From: Streptomyces sp. NBC_01294
GTDB lineage: Bacteria > Actinomycetota > Actinomycetes > Streptomycetales > Streptomycetaceae
NCBI RefSeq assembly: GCF_035917235.1
Contig: NZ_CP108423.1
Coordinates: 6,601,501-6,665,500, forward strand
Direction of reading: 5' to 3'
Length of the DNA: 64,000 bases
Numbering within the stretch: position 1 is the first letter of the stretch; each line of letters begins with the position of its first letter. The notes under the pieces were generated by a model. That model had not been told where the DNA came from, did no database searches, and saw only the letters and a list, made by a program, of their open reading frames with translations. Made by a program: the position numbers and the translations under genes. This document shows positions 25,022 through 35,620 of this stretch, in pieces.

Positions 25022-26806
25022 GTGGCAGCACCGAAGAAGGGCCGGCGGCCCACGGGGGCTCAGGGGAGGCCGGGGCGTGCCCTGGCAATCATCCTGATCG
25101 CGATGGTGGCGCTCACCGCGGGGATGTTCCTCTCCAAGCAGACGACTCCCCGGCTGGGCATCGACCTCGCCGGCGGTACGAGCATCACGCTCAAGGCGAA
25201 GAGCGAGCCCGGCAAAGAGAGCGCCGTCAACGAGACCAACATGAACACGGCGGTCGGCATCATCGACCGCCGCGTCAACGGTCTCGGCGTGTCGGAGGCC
25301 GAGGTCCAGACCCAGGGCCGCGACCACATCATCGTGAACATCCCCAAGGGGACGAACGAGCAGCAGGCGCGCGAGCAGGTCGGCACCACCGCCCAGCTCT
25401 ACTTCCGCCCGGTCATCGCGTTCGCGGACGGCACCCCCGTCGCCCCCGAGGGCAGCCCGAGCCCGAGCCCCTCCGCGAGCGGCTCCGGTGCCCCCAAGGC
25501 CGAGGACGGCAACAAGGCCAGTCCGTCCGCCACCCCGTCGTCCAGCGCCACTTCCCAGGGCCGTGCGCTCAGCGAGGCCCTCAAGGCCCCGAACGCCCCC
25601 ACTCCCTCGCCCTCGGCGAGCGAGTCGAAGAAGGCAGACGACACCAAGGCTCCGTCGCCGTCCGCCACCCCCGAGGCCCCCGCGGCCGACCCGGCCGCCG
25701 CGGACCTGCAGGCCAAGTTCGCCGCGCTCGACTGCACGGACGAGAAGCAGCGCGCCGCCGTCAAGAACACCAAGCCCCAGGAGCCGACCCTGGCCTGTGG
25801 CCAGCGCGGCGACGCGTGGGGCAAGTGGCTGCTCGGCCCGGCCGCGGTCGAGGGCAAGGACGTCAAGACCGCCAAGGGCATCATCGACACCCAGGCGGGC
25901 GCCTGGATCGTCACGATGGACTTCAACGACCGCGGCTCCGACGCCTTCGCCAAGGTCACCGGCGAGCTCGCGGCCAAGCAGTCCCCGCAGAACCAGTTCG
26001 CCATCGTGCTCGACGGCGACGTCATCTCCGACCCGTCGGTCAGCGGAGCGATCACGGGCGGCAGCGCCCAGATCTCCGGCGGCTTCACCCAGCAGTCCGC
26101 GCAGGACCTGGGCAACATCCTCTCCTACGGCGCCCTGCCGCTCTCCTTCAGCGAGGACAGCGTCACCACCGTCACCGCCGCGCTCGGCGGTGAGCAGCTG
26201 CGGGCCGGCCTGATCGCCGGTGCCATCGGTCTGCTGCTCGTGGTGATCTACCTGCTGGTGTACTACCGCGGCCTGGCGTTCGTCGCCATCCTGAGCCTCC
26301 TGGTCTCCGCGATCCTGACCTACACGATCATGTCGCTGCTCGGGAAGGGCATCGGCTTCGCGCTGAACCTGCCTGCCGTCTGCGGTGCGATCGTCGCGAT
26401 CGGCATCACGGCGGACTCGTTCATCGTGTACTTCGAACGCATCCGGGACGAGATCCGCGAGGGCCGCACCCTGCGTCCGGCCGTCGAGCGTGCCTGGCCG
26501 CGCGCCCGCCGCACGATCCTGGTCTCCGACTTCGTGTCGTTCCTGGCCGCCGCGGTGCTGTTCATCGTCACGGTCGGCAAGGTGCAGGGCTTCGCGTTCA
26601 CACTGGGTCTGACGACCCTGCTCGACGTGGTCGTGGTGTTCCTCTTCACCAAGCCGATCATGACGCTGCTGGCGCGTACGAAGTTCTTCGCCGGCGGTCA
26701 CCCGTGGTCCGGGCTGGACCCGAAGCGGCTGGGTGTCAAGCCCCCGCTGCGCCGGGGCCGCCGTACCGGTGCCGTCCCCGCCCCCGTCGACGTAAAGGAG
26801 GCGTGA
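25022..26806 (+). CDS. secD: Protein translocase subunit SecD
   Basis: 594 residues from the GTG at 25022. N-terminal helix (about 20-40), periplasm-like P1 domain beginning LGIDLAGGTSITL, then DFNDRGSDAF and SGGFT blocks, and five C-terminal helices with the RND-type SecD/F export domain (YYRGLAFVAI, GADSF-type segment ITADSFIVYFERIRDE). Residues about 137-227 are a Pro/Ser/Ala-rich low-complexity insertion into the external domain. Uses the proton-motive force to pull exported proteins outward. Its end carries the AAAGGAGG of secF. Confidence 0.96.
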   Translation: MAAPKKGRRPTGAQGRPGRALAIILIAMVALTAGMFLSKQTTPRLGIDLAGGTSITLKAKSEPGKESAVNETNMNTAVGIIDRRVNGLGVSEAEVQTQGRDHIIVNIPKGTNEQQAREQVGTTAQLYFRPVIAFADGTPVAPEGSPSPSPSASGSGAPKAEDGNKASPSATPSSSATSQGRALSEALKAPNAPTPSPSASESKKADDTKAPSPSATPEAPAADPAAADLQAKFAALDCTDEKQRAAVKNTKPQEPTLACGQRGDAWGKWLLGPAAVEGKDVKTAKGIIDTQAGAWIVTMDFNDRGSDAFAKVTGELAAKQSPQNQFAIVLDGDVISDPSVSGAITGGSAQISGGFTQQSAQDLGNILSYGALPLSFSEDSVTTVTAALGGEQLRAGLIAGAIGLLLVVIYLLVYYRGLAFVAILSLLVSAILTYTIMSLLGKGIGFALNLPAVCGAIVAIGITADSFIVYFERIRDEIREGRTLRPAVERAWPRARRTILVSDFVSFLAAAVLFIVTVGKVQGFAFTLGLTTLLDVVVVFLFTKPIMTLLARTKFFAGGHPWSGLDPKRLGVKPPLRRGRRTGAVPAPVDVKEA

Positions 26807-26809
26807 GAG

Positions 26810-27865
26810 ATGTCGAAGCTGGGAGATCTCGGCGCCAAGCTGTACCGCGGTGAGGTCGGATACGACTTCGTCGGAAAGCGCTTCCTCTGGTACGGCGTTT
26901 CCATCCTGATCACCATCACGGCGATCGTCGCCCTGGCCGTCCAAGGCCTCAACATGGGCATCGAGTTCAAGGGCGGTGCGGTCTTCACCACCCCGAAGAC
27001 GGCCGTCGCCGAGGCCAAGGCGCGGGAGTTCGCGGAAGAGGCCTCCGGCCACGACGCGATCGTCCAGCAGCTCGGCACCGGCGGCCTGCGCATCCAGATC
27101 TCCGGTCTGGACACCGCCGCCGCGACCGACGTCAAGAAGGTCCTCGCCACCGACCTCAAGGTCACCGAGGCCGACATCAACGCCGACCTGGTCGGTCCCA
27201 GCTGGGGCTCCCAGATCGCGAACAAGGCCTGGACCGGCCTCGGCATCTTCATGGTCCTCGTGGTGATCTACCTCGCCATCGCCTTCGAGTGGCGCATGGC
27301 GGTCGCGGCGCTGATCGCCCTGATCCACGACCTCACGATCACCGTGGGTGTGTACGCACTCGTCGGCTTCGAGGTCACGCCGGGCACGGTCATCGGTCTG
27401 CTGACGATCCTCGGTTACTCCCTCTACGACACCGTCGTCGTCTTCGACGGTCTCAAGGAGGGCTCGAAGGACATCACGAAGCAGACCCGCTGGACGTACA
27501 GCGAGGTCGCCAACCGCAGCATCAACGGCACCCTGGTCCGTTCGATCAACACCACGGTCGTGGCGCTGCTGCCGGTCGCGGCCCTGCTGTTCATCGGCGG
27601 CGGCTTCCTGGGCGCCGGCATGCTGAACGACATCTCGCTGTCGCTGTTCGTCGGCCTCGCGGCCGGTGCGTACTCCTCGATCTTCATCGCGACCCCGCTG
27701 GTCGTGGACCTCAAGGAGCGCGAGCCGGCGATGAAGGCCCTCAAGAAGCGGGTGCTCGCGAAGCGGGCGGCCGCGGCCGCCCGGGGCGAGTCCCCGGACG
27801 AGGGCTACGAGGGCGAGGACGAGCCCCAGGTCGCGGGGCAGGGCCGGTCGGGGCGGCGGCGTTGA
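26810..27865 (+). CDS. secF: Protein translocase subunit SecF
   Basis: 351 residues from the ATG at 26810, behind AAAGGAGG. Six membrane segments, the GIEFKGGAVF motif of the external domain, and YSLYDTVVVFDGLKE of the SecF family near 205-220. Forms the SecDF complex with the gene just upstream (3-base gap). Acidic, Arg-rich tail. Its TGA overlaps the apt TTG start. Confidence 0.96.
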   Translation: MSKLGDLGAKLYRGEVGYDFVGKRFLWYGVSILITITAIVALAVQGLNMGIEFKGGAVFTTPKTAVAEAKAREFAEEASGHDAIVQQLGTGGLRIQISGLDTAAATDVKKVLATDLKVTEADINADLVGPSWGSQIANKAWTGLGIFMVLVVIYLAIAFEWRMAVAALIALIHDLTITVGVYALVGFEVTPGTVIGLLTILGYSLYDTVVVFDGLKEGSKDITKQTRWTYSEVANRSINGTLVRSINTTVVALLPVAALLFIGGGFLGAGMLNDISLSLFVGLAAGAYSSIFIATPLVVDLKEREPAMKALKKRVLAKRAAAAARGESPDEGYEGEDEPQVAGQGRSGRRR

Positions 27866-28416
27866 CCGCGCCGCTGTCCGAGGACGTACGGGCCCTGCTG
27901 CTCAGCCGGATCAAGGACGTGCCGGACTACCCGAAGCCGGGCGTGATGTTCAAGGACATCACCCCGCTGCTGGCGGACCCCAGGGCGTTCGCCGCCCTGA
28001 CGGACACGCTGGTGGAGCTGGCCGGGCGGTACGGCGCGACGAAGATCGTCGGGCTGGAGGCGCGGGGATTCATCCTCGCGGCTCCGGTGGCCGTCCAGGC
28101 CGGGATCGGCTTCGTGCCGGTGCGCAAGGCCGGGAAGCTGCCGGGCGCGACGCTCGCGCAGTCGTACGAGCTGGAGTACGGCACGGCGGAGATCGAGGTC
28201 CACGCGGAGGATCTGTCGGCCGGTGACCGGGTCATGGTCATCGACGACGTGCTGGCCACCGGTGGTACCGCCGAGGCCTCGCTCTCGCTGATCCGGCGGG
28301 CGGGGGCGGAGGTCGCCGGTGTGGCGGTCCTGATGGAACTGTCGTTCCTCCCCGGCCGGGCGAAGCTGGGCCCGGCTCTGGACGGGGCTCCGCTGGACGC
28401 GCTGATCGTGGTCTGA
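27862..28416 (+). CDS. apt: Adenine phosphoribosyltransferase
   Basis: 184 residues from a TTG at 27862 that overlaps the secF stop (TTGA). No ATG or GTG is available before the homology starts, and the relatives begin a few residues before the LLLSRI segment, so TTG is the likely start. The PRPP-binding motif VMVIDDVLATGGT (about 122-134) and GFILAAPVA are present. Salvages adenine to AMP. Lies between secF and relA in the conserved order. Confidence 0.93.
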   Translation: MTAPLSEDVRALLLSRIKDVPDYPKPGVMFKDITPLLADPRAFAALTDTLVELAGRYGATKIVGLEARGFILAAPVAVQAGIGFVPVRKAGKLPGATLAQSYELEYGTAEIEVHAEDLSAGDRVMVIDDVLATGGTAEASLSLIRRAGAEVAGVAVLMELSFLPGRAKLGPALDGAPLDALIVV

Positions 28417-28430
28417 CCCCTGCTGTGCCG

Positions 28431-28470
28431 AAGCGGCGGGTATCCGGGAAGTCCCGGGTGCCCGCCGCTT
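28431..28470. terminator. apt terminator hairpin
   Basis: AAGCGGCGGGTATCCGGG (28431-28448) pairs with CCCGGGTGCCCGCCGCTT (28453-28470), 18 pairs with two G-U, 4-base loop. Lies 14 bases after the apt stop. Confidence 0.87.
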
Positions 28471-28511
28471 CCGTGTCGGGCGCCGCTGCCGGGGACCAGC
28501 CCCCGGACCCC

Positions 28512-28590
28512 CGCGCCTCAAGCGCCGGCGGGGCTGGAAAGAACGGGGCTCCGCCCCGGACCCCCGCGCCTCAAACGCCGGCGGGGCTGG
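28512..28590. repeat. Two direct copies of the dispersed intergenic repeat upstream of relA
   Basis: CGCGCCTCAAGCGCCGGCG at 28512 and CGCGCCTCAAACGCCGGCG at 28565, each followed by GGGCTGG. Between them is a GGGGCTCCGCCCCGG hairpin. A TACGAT at 28640-28645 downstream may be the relA -10. Confidence 0.83.
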
Positions 28591-28692
28591 AACCCGGCTC
28601 GAGGCGGAGGCTCGGGGAACGGGGTGGCCGAACCCTCGCTACGATGGGTTGTCCGGACCGGACACGGGTACCGGATCCGCTGAGGAGCGCTC

Positions 28693-31116
<2,424 letters not shown>

Positions 31117-31160
31117 CCACGGCCTGACAGCCGTTCTGCGACGCCACCCGGGGGGATCAC

Positions 31161-32528
31161 GTGGCCGGCAACGACGTCTTCCCCGCGGGGCTCGCCCGCC
31201 GCTACCGCCCGATCGACGTCCTCGGGCGGGGCGGCATGGGCGTGGTGTTCGAGGCGGAGGACACCCGGCTGCGGCGCCGGGTGGCGGTGAAGGTGCTGTC
31301 GGCCGTCGGCGCGAGCCTTCCGCACGAGATGCAGCGCAGGTTCGTGGCCGAGGCCATCGCGCTGGCCCGGATCCGCCACCGGGGCGTGGTGGGCATCCAC
31401 GACTCCGGGTTCGACACCCTCAGCGGCACGCCGTACCTGGTGATGGAGATGCTCGACGGGGCCGACCTCTCGGTCCTCGGCGCCGGCGGCGCGCTGTCCG
31501 TCCCCGCAGCCTGCTGGATCGCCGCCGAGACCCTCGACGCGCTGGACTCCGCGCACAAGAGCGGGGTGCTGCACCGCGACGTGAAGCCGGGCAACATCCG
31601 GGTGAGCCGTACGGGCCACGTGATCCTGTACGACTTCGGGCTGGCCGTGGTGACCGAGCAGCCGCGCAGTACCAGGGGCGACGACCGGCTCATCGGCACT
31701 CCGCAGTACATGGCGCCGGAACGGATCGAAGGACTGACTCCGGTGGAGGCCACCGACCTCTACGGGGTCGGGGCCTGCATGCACTTCATGCTCACCGGCC
31801 GGCCCCCGTTCGAAAGCGATCCCGAGGAGTTCGGCGATCTCGTCCTGCGGGCCGCCAGGGGAATCCCGTCGCTCGGCAGCCGGGGTGTGCCCCACCTCCC
31901 GGACGGGCTGATCGCCACGGTGGACGCGCTGTGCGCCCGGGACTTCCGCGACCGGCCGAAGGACGCGGGCACGGCCGCGGCGCTGCTGCGGCGCTGGGCG
32001 GCCGGCGGCAAGGAAATCGTCGGACAGCTCATCACCCGGCACCTGCTGCACGGGGCGCCCGAGCCCGCGCCACCGCCGGAGGCGCCCGAGTACGACTGGT
32101 ACGAGGTCGACGTCACGGACGCCCCCGTGCGGCCGCTGCCGGACGCACGGCCCTGGGGGAGCCCCCCGCCGGCCCCGGACGAGGAGCCCCGGGCACTGCC
32201 CCAGGGACACCACCCCGGTCCGGTCACGCTGAGCGAGGTCACCCGCAAGCTGGTGCACAGCCGGATGACCGTGAGCACCGCCCTGTCCCGCCAGCGCGAG
32301 GCGGTCGGCCTGGTGCTGCGGGGCGAGCTCCAGGAAGCCGCACGACTGCTCGCCGGCGTCACCCCGTTCTGCGAGGAGACGCTGGGCCCGGCCCATCCGA
32401 CCACGCTCGCCTGCCAGTACTGGCAGGCTGTGTGCCTGGCCCGGATGGGGGAGGCCAAGAAGGCGCTGGAACTGTTCGCGCGGGTCAGCGCACACCACGG
32501 ACAGGGGAGGGACACGCCGGATGCGTGA
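31161..32528 (+). CDS. Serine/threonine protein kinase of the kinase-EACC1-caspase cassette
   Basis: 455 residues from the GTG at 31161. The kinase domain (about 15-280) has all key elements: glycine loop LGRGGMGV (21-28), lysine K44 in AVK, catalytic HRDVKPGN (H138, D140, K142, N145), DFG (158-160) and GTPQYMAPE (179-187). No transmembrane helix or PASTA domain, so it is cytosolic. A Pro-rich linker (about 285-345) leads to a C-terminal helical TPR-like part (about 370-450). The gene overlaps the next one by 8 bases. The protease two genes on also ends in TPR-like helices, so kinase and protease may share a binding partner. No such kinase is expected after relA in the conserved gene order, so this is an accessory insertion. 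Substrate unknown. Confidence 0.9.
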   Translation: MAGNDVFPAGLARRYRPIDVLGRGGMGVVFEAEDTRLRRRVAVKVLSAVGASLPHEMQRRFVAEAIALARIRHRGVVGIHDSGFDTLSGTPYLVMEMLDGADLSVLGAGGALSVPAACWIAAETLDALDSAHKSGVLHRDVKPGNIRVSRTGHVILYDFGLAVVTEQPRSTRGDDRLIGTPQYMAPERIEGLTPVEATDLYGVGACMHFMLTGRPPFESDPEEFGDLVLRAARGIPSLGSRGVPHLPDGLIATVDALCARDFRDRPKDAGTAAALLRRWAAGGKEIVGQLITRHLLHGAPEPAPPPEAPEYDWYEVDVTDAPVRPLPDARPWGSPPPAPDEEPRALPQGHHPGPVTLSEVTRKLVHSRMTVSTALSRQREAVGLVLRGELQEAARLLAGVTPFCEETLGPAHPTTLACQYWQAVCLARMGEAKKALELFARVSAHHGQGRDTPDA

Positions 32529-33006
32529 GTACGACTTACGGGTGGATCCGTACAGCGCGGGGCAGGGGCCGGAGACCGAACTGCGGTCACTGCTGCTCTG
32601 GCTGCGCGAGGACGAGACACTGCGCCGCGAGGCACGCGGGCGGATCCGGAGCAGTGCGGCGATCGCGGCGGCCGGCGGCACCGCCATGGGATCCCCCGGC
32701 TTCGACCTGCTCCAGCTGACCGTCGGATCCGGCCTGGCCACCGGATCGCTGGTCTTCTCGGTGCTCCAGTGGCAGGCGTCGCGCCACGGCCGGGCTCCCG
32801 CCCTCACCGTGCGCCGGGGCCCGTACGAGGTCACGCTCACCGGGGGCGAGGCCGGGGACCCCGAGGCCCTGCAGCGCATCGTCGCGGTGCTGGAGAACGC
32901 AGGCGGGGACGCCGGCGGGGACGGGGAAGCACGCCGGGACGGAGACGGAAGCGGGGACGGGGGCGCACGCGGGGACGGAGACGGGGCCGATGACGGGACT
33001 GCCTGA
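32521..33006 (+). CDS. EACC1-like effector-associated constant component
   Basis: 161 residues. The pattern LRSLLLWLREDETLRREAR (residues 21-39) followed by a hydrophobic helix (about 60-83, GFDLLQLTVGSGLATGSLVF), QWQASR and the strand pair LTVRRGPYEVTLTG, then PEALQRIVAVLE, matches the small EACC1 proteins described by comparative genomics of actinobacterial conflict systems. These proteins lie next to varied effectors such as caspases and trypsin-like proteases. Residues about 127-161 are a Gly/Asp tail (GDG repeats) resembling calcium-loop sequence. It overlaps the kinase gene by 8 bases and the protease gene by 17. Codon 6 is TTA. Confidence 0.82.
   Translation: MREYDLRVDPYSAGQGPETELRSLLLWLREDETLRREARGRIRSSAAIAAAGGTAMGSPGFDLLQLTVGSGLATGSLVFSVLQWQASRHGRAPALTVRRGPYEVTLTGGEAGDPEALQRIVAVLENAGGDAGGDGEARRDGDGSGDGGARGDGDGADDGTA
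32536..32538 (+). other. In-frame TTA leucine codon (codon 6 of the EACC1-like gene)
   Basis: The gene begins ATG CGT GAG TAC GAC TTA. In Streptomyces TTA is read only by the bldA tRNA, which becomes active late in development. This is the only in-frame TTA I found by eye in a recognised gene of the window; others (for example near 4749 or 27414) are out of frame. Confidence 0.9.
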
Positions 33007-34132
33007 CCCGGCGGCCTCGCGGGCGGTCCTCATCGGCAGCGCCGGCTACCGGCACCTCGCAGCGCTCCCGGCCGTCGAGGCCAACGTGAAGGACCTCGCC
33101 GCCGAACTGTGCGACGCCACCGTCTGGGGACTGCCCGAGCAGCACTGCACCCTCGTACTCGACCCGCAGCACCCCGCCGAACTCCTCGACCCGGTCAACC
33201 GCGCGGGGGAGGAGGCCACCGACACGCTCCTGGTCTACTACGCCGGGCACGGGATGCGGGACGCGGCCACCGCCGACCTCTACCTCGCCCTCCAGGGCTC
33301 CCGCGAGCACGTCGGCTACACCGCCGTCGCCTACCAGCACCTGCGGTCCGCCCTGCGCGACTCCGCCGCCCGCCGCAAGGTGGTCGTCCTCGACTGCTGC
33401 TTCAGCGGCCGGGCCGCCTCCACCCTCGCGGGCGACCAGGACGCGCTCGCCGCACAGGCCGCCGTCGAGGGCGCGTACGTCCTCACCGCCTCCCCGCGCG
33501 ACCGGGTGGCGCTGGCCCCCGACGGCGAGCGGCACACCGCCTTCACCGGGGAACTGCTCACGATCCTGCGCGACGGGATCCCCGACGGACCCGAGCTGAT
33601 CGACCTGGAGACGCTCTGCCGCACCATGGAGGCCCGGCTGCGCGCCAAGAACCGTCCGCTGCCGCAGCACGCCCACGAGATGGCCATGGGCCGCCTGCGG
33701 CTCGTACGCAACCGGGCGCGCGCCCTGCGCGGCGCCCCGGCCGGTCCCGTCCTCGCCGCCGACGTCCGCGCCGCCATGGTCGTGGCCGGGCTCGGCCTCG
33801 CCCGCACGCTGCGCGCCGTGGGCCGCACCCGCGACGCGCTGCCCGTGCTGCGCCTTGCGCTCCAGGAACGGGCGCCCGACGGGGAGGGCGACCTGCTCGC
33901 CGCCCAGCTGGAACTCGCCGACATGCTGGAGGAGACCGGACGGCCCCACGAGGCCGTGGAGGTGCTGGAGCAGGCGTTCCAGCAGGTCCACCGGTTCTAC
34001 GGGCCCGAGGCCGTCCAGGTGTGCCGGCGGCTGGCCGCGCTGCTCCAGGAGTCCGGCAACCACATCCAGGCCTGCGAGGTCCTGGAGCACGCCCTGGACC
34101 TGCTCCAGGACGGCAGCCGGGCCCTTCCGTGA
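32990..34132 (+). CDS. Caspase-like (peptidase C14) protease with TPR tail
   Basis: 380 residues from the ATG at 32990. The N-terminal caspase-like domain (about 10-245) carries the catalytic dyad: H87 in YYAGHG and C137 in DCCFSG. It begins RAVLIGSAGYRHL, like other bacterial metacaspase relatives, and TASPRD...HTAFTGELL follows the Cys. Residues about 255-375 are helical repeats of the TPR type (ALPVLRLAL, DLLAAQLELADMLEETGRPHEAVEVLEQ). Expected to cut proteins after activation, perhaps as a suicide effector. The 17-base overlap with the EACC1-like gene suggests translational coupling. A perfect terminator ends the cassette at 34142. Confidence 0.9.
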   Translation: MTGLPDPAASRAVLIGSAGYRHLAALPAVEANVKDLAAELCDATVWGLPEQHCTLVLDPQHPAELLDPVNRAGEEATDTLLVYYAGHGMRDAATADLYLALQGSREHVGYTAVAYQHLRSALRDSAARRKVVVLDCCFSGRAASTLAGDQDALAAQAAVEGAYVLTASPRDRVALAPDGERHTAFTGELLTILRDGIPDGPELIDLETLCRTMEARLRAKNRPLPQHAHEMAMGRLRLVRNRARALRGAPAGPVLAADVRAAMVVAGLGLARTLRAVGRTRDALPVLRLALQERAPDGEGDLLAAQLELADMLEETGRPHEAVEVLEQAFQQVHRFYGPEAVQVCRRLAALLQESGNHIQACEVLEHALDLLQDGSRALP

Positions 34133-34141
34133 CACGCAAAG

Positions 34142-34177
34142 GGGCGGGCCCCACCGGTATCCCGGTGGGGCCCGCCC
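34142..34177. terminator. Perfect 16-bp hairpin ending the caspase cassette
   Basis: GGGCGGGCCCCACCGG (34142-34157) pairs with CCGGTGGGGCCCGCCC (34162-34177), 4-base loop. Lies between the convergent caspase and DUF349 genes. Confidence 0.92.
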
Positions 34178-34200
34178 GCACGCCGGTGTTCGGCCCGGCC

Positions 34201-35430
34201 TCAGCCGCCGAACTCCTCCAGGCCCTTCAGCGCCTGGTCCAGCAGGGCCTGGCGGCCCTCCAGCTCCCGGGCCAGCTTGTCGGCCTTCGCGTTGTTGCCC
34301 GCGGCGCGCGCCGCGTCGATCTGCTCACGCAGCTTGTCGACCGCCGCCTGGAGCTGACCCGTCAGACCGGCCGCACGCGCCCGCGCCTCCGGGTTCGTCC
34401 GGCGCCACTCGCCCTCCTCGGCCTCCTGGATCGCCCGCTCGACCGTGTGCATGCGGCCCTCGACCTTCGGCCGGGCGTCGCGCGGCACGTGGCCGATGGC
34501 CTCCCAGCGCTCGTTGAGGGAGCGGAACGCGGCACGGGCCGCCTTCAGGTCGGTGATCGGGACGAGCTTCTCGGCCTCGTCGGCCAGCTCTTCCTTGAGC
34601 TTCAGGTTCTCCGTCTGTTCGGCGTCACGCTCGGCGAAGACCTCGCTGCGGGCCGCGAAGAACACGTCCTGCGCACCCCGGAAACGGTTCCACAGGTCGT
34701 CCTCGGACTCGCGCTGCGCCCGGCCCGCCGCCTTCCAGTCCGCCATCAGCTCGCGGTAGCGGGCGGCCGTCGGACCCCAGTCGGTCGACTTCGACAGCGA
34801 CTCGGCCTCCGCGACCAGCCTCTCCTTGACCTTGCGGGCATCCTCGCGCTGGGCGTCCAGCGAGGCGAAGTGCGCCTTGCGGCGCTTGGAGAAGGCGGAA
34901 CGGGCGTGCGAGAACCGGTGCCACAGCTCGTCGTCCGACTTGCGGTCCAGGCGCGGCAGACCCTTCCAGATGTCCACCAGGGCGCGCAGCCGCTCGCCGG
35001 CACTGCGCCACTGGTCGCTCTGCGCGAGCTGCTCGGCCTCGACGACCAGCGCGTCCTTGGCCGCACGGGCCTCGTCCGTCTGCTTGGCCTTCTGGGCCTT
35101 GCGCTCCTCGCGCCGCGACTCCACGGTCGTGACCAGCTTGTCCAGCCGCACGCGCAGGGCGTCCAGGTCACCCACGGCATGGTGCTCGTCGACCTGCGTG
35201 CGCAGGTGGTCGATCGCCGTCTGGGCGTCCTTGGCGGACAGATCAGTGGTCCGCACCCGCTTTTCGAGGAGGCCGATCTCGACCACCAGGCCCTCGTACT
35301 TGCGCTCGAAATAGGCCAGGGCCTCCTCAGGGGTGCCCGCCTGCCACGAACCGACGACCTGCTCGCCCTCGGAAGTACGCACGTACACGGTGCCCGTCTC
35401 GTCGACTCGGCCCCACGGGTCGCTGCTCAC
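34201..35430 (-). CDS. DUF349 coiled-coil protein
   Basis: 409 residues from the GTG at 35430, behind GGAGGAGG. An N-terminal 40-residue beta segment (WGRVDETGTVYVRT) is followed by long alpha-helical, charged repeats. DUF349 units recur, with WRSAGERLRALVDIWKGL, WGPTAARYRELMADWKAAG and KAARAAFRSLNERWEAIG at about 170, 245 and 325. These are three-helix repeats, likely an RNA/protein-binding coiled coil. Function unknown; conserved beside the cyclophilin gene in actinobacteria. Normal core gene adjoining the accessory caspase cassette. Confidence 0.88.
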   Translation of the reverse strand: MSSDPWGRVDETGTVYVRTSEGEQVVGSWQAGTPEEALAYFERKYEGLVVEIGLLEKRVRTTDLSAKDAQTAIDHLRTQVDEHHAVGDLDALRVRLDKLVTTVESRREERKAQKAKQTDEARAAKDALVVEAEQLAQSDQWRSAGERLRALVDIWKGLPRLDRKSDDELWHRFSHARSAFSKRRKAHFASLDAQREDARKVKERLVAEAESLSKSTDWGPTAARYRELMADWKAAGRAQRESEDDLWNRFRGAQDVFFAARSEVFAERDAEQTENLKLKEELADEAEKLVPITDLKAARAAFRSLNERWEAIGHVPRDARPKVEGRMHTVERAIQEAEEGEWRRTNPEARARAAGLTGQLQAAVDKLREQIDAARAAGNNAKADKLARELEGRQALLDQALKGLEEFGG

Positions 35431-35620
35431 AGCGCCTCCTCCACCTGATGCCTGCGAGGGGTTCACCCCCTGGGCATCGTCCACAGTTTCCTGGGGCGGG
35501 CAGCGCCCGCCCTGCACAACGCCAACATAGGCGACCGCCGGGCCGGCTGTCCGCATCCCGCACGACGGAATATCGACGTACGGGCGGCGGGCCGGCAAGG
35601 CCCGGGGCTGCCGCATCCCG

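Noticed and set aside
24200..27328. Long reverse-strand open frame opposite yajC-secD-secF
   Set aside because: Opposes clear Sec genes; composition is typical of the antisense frame.
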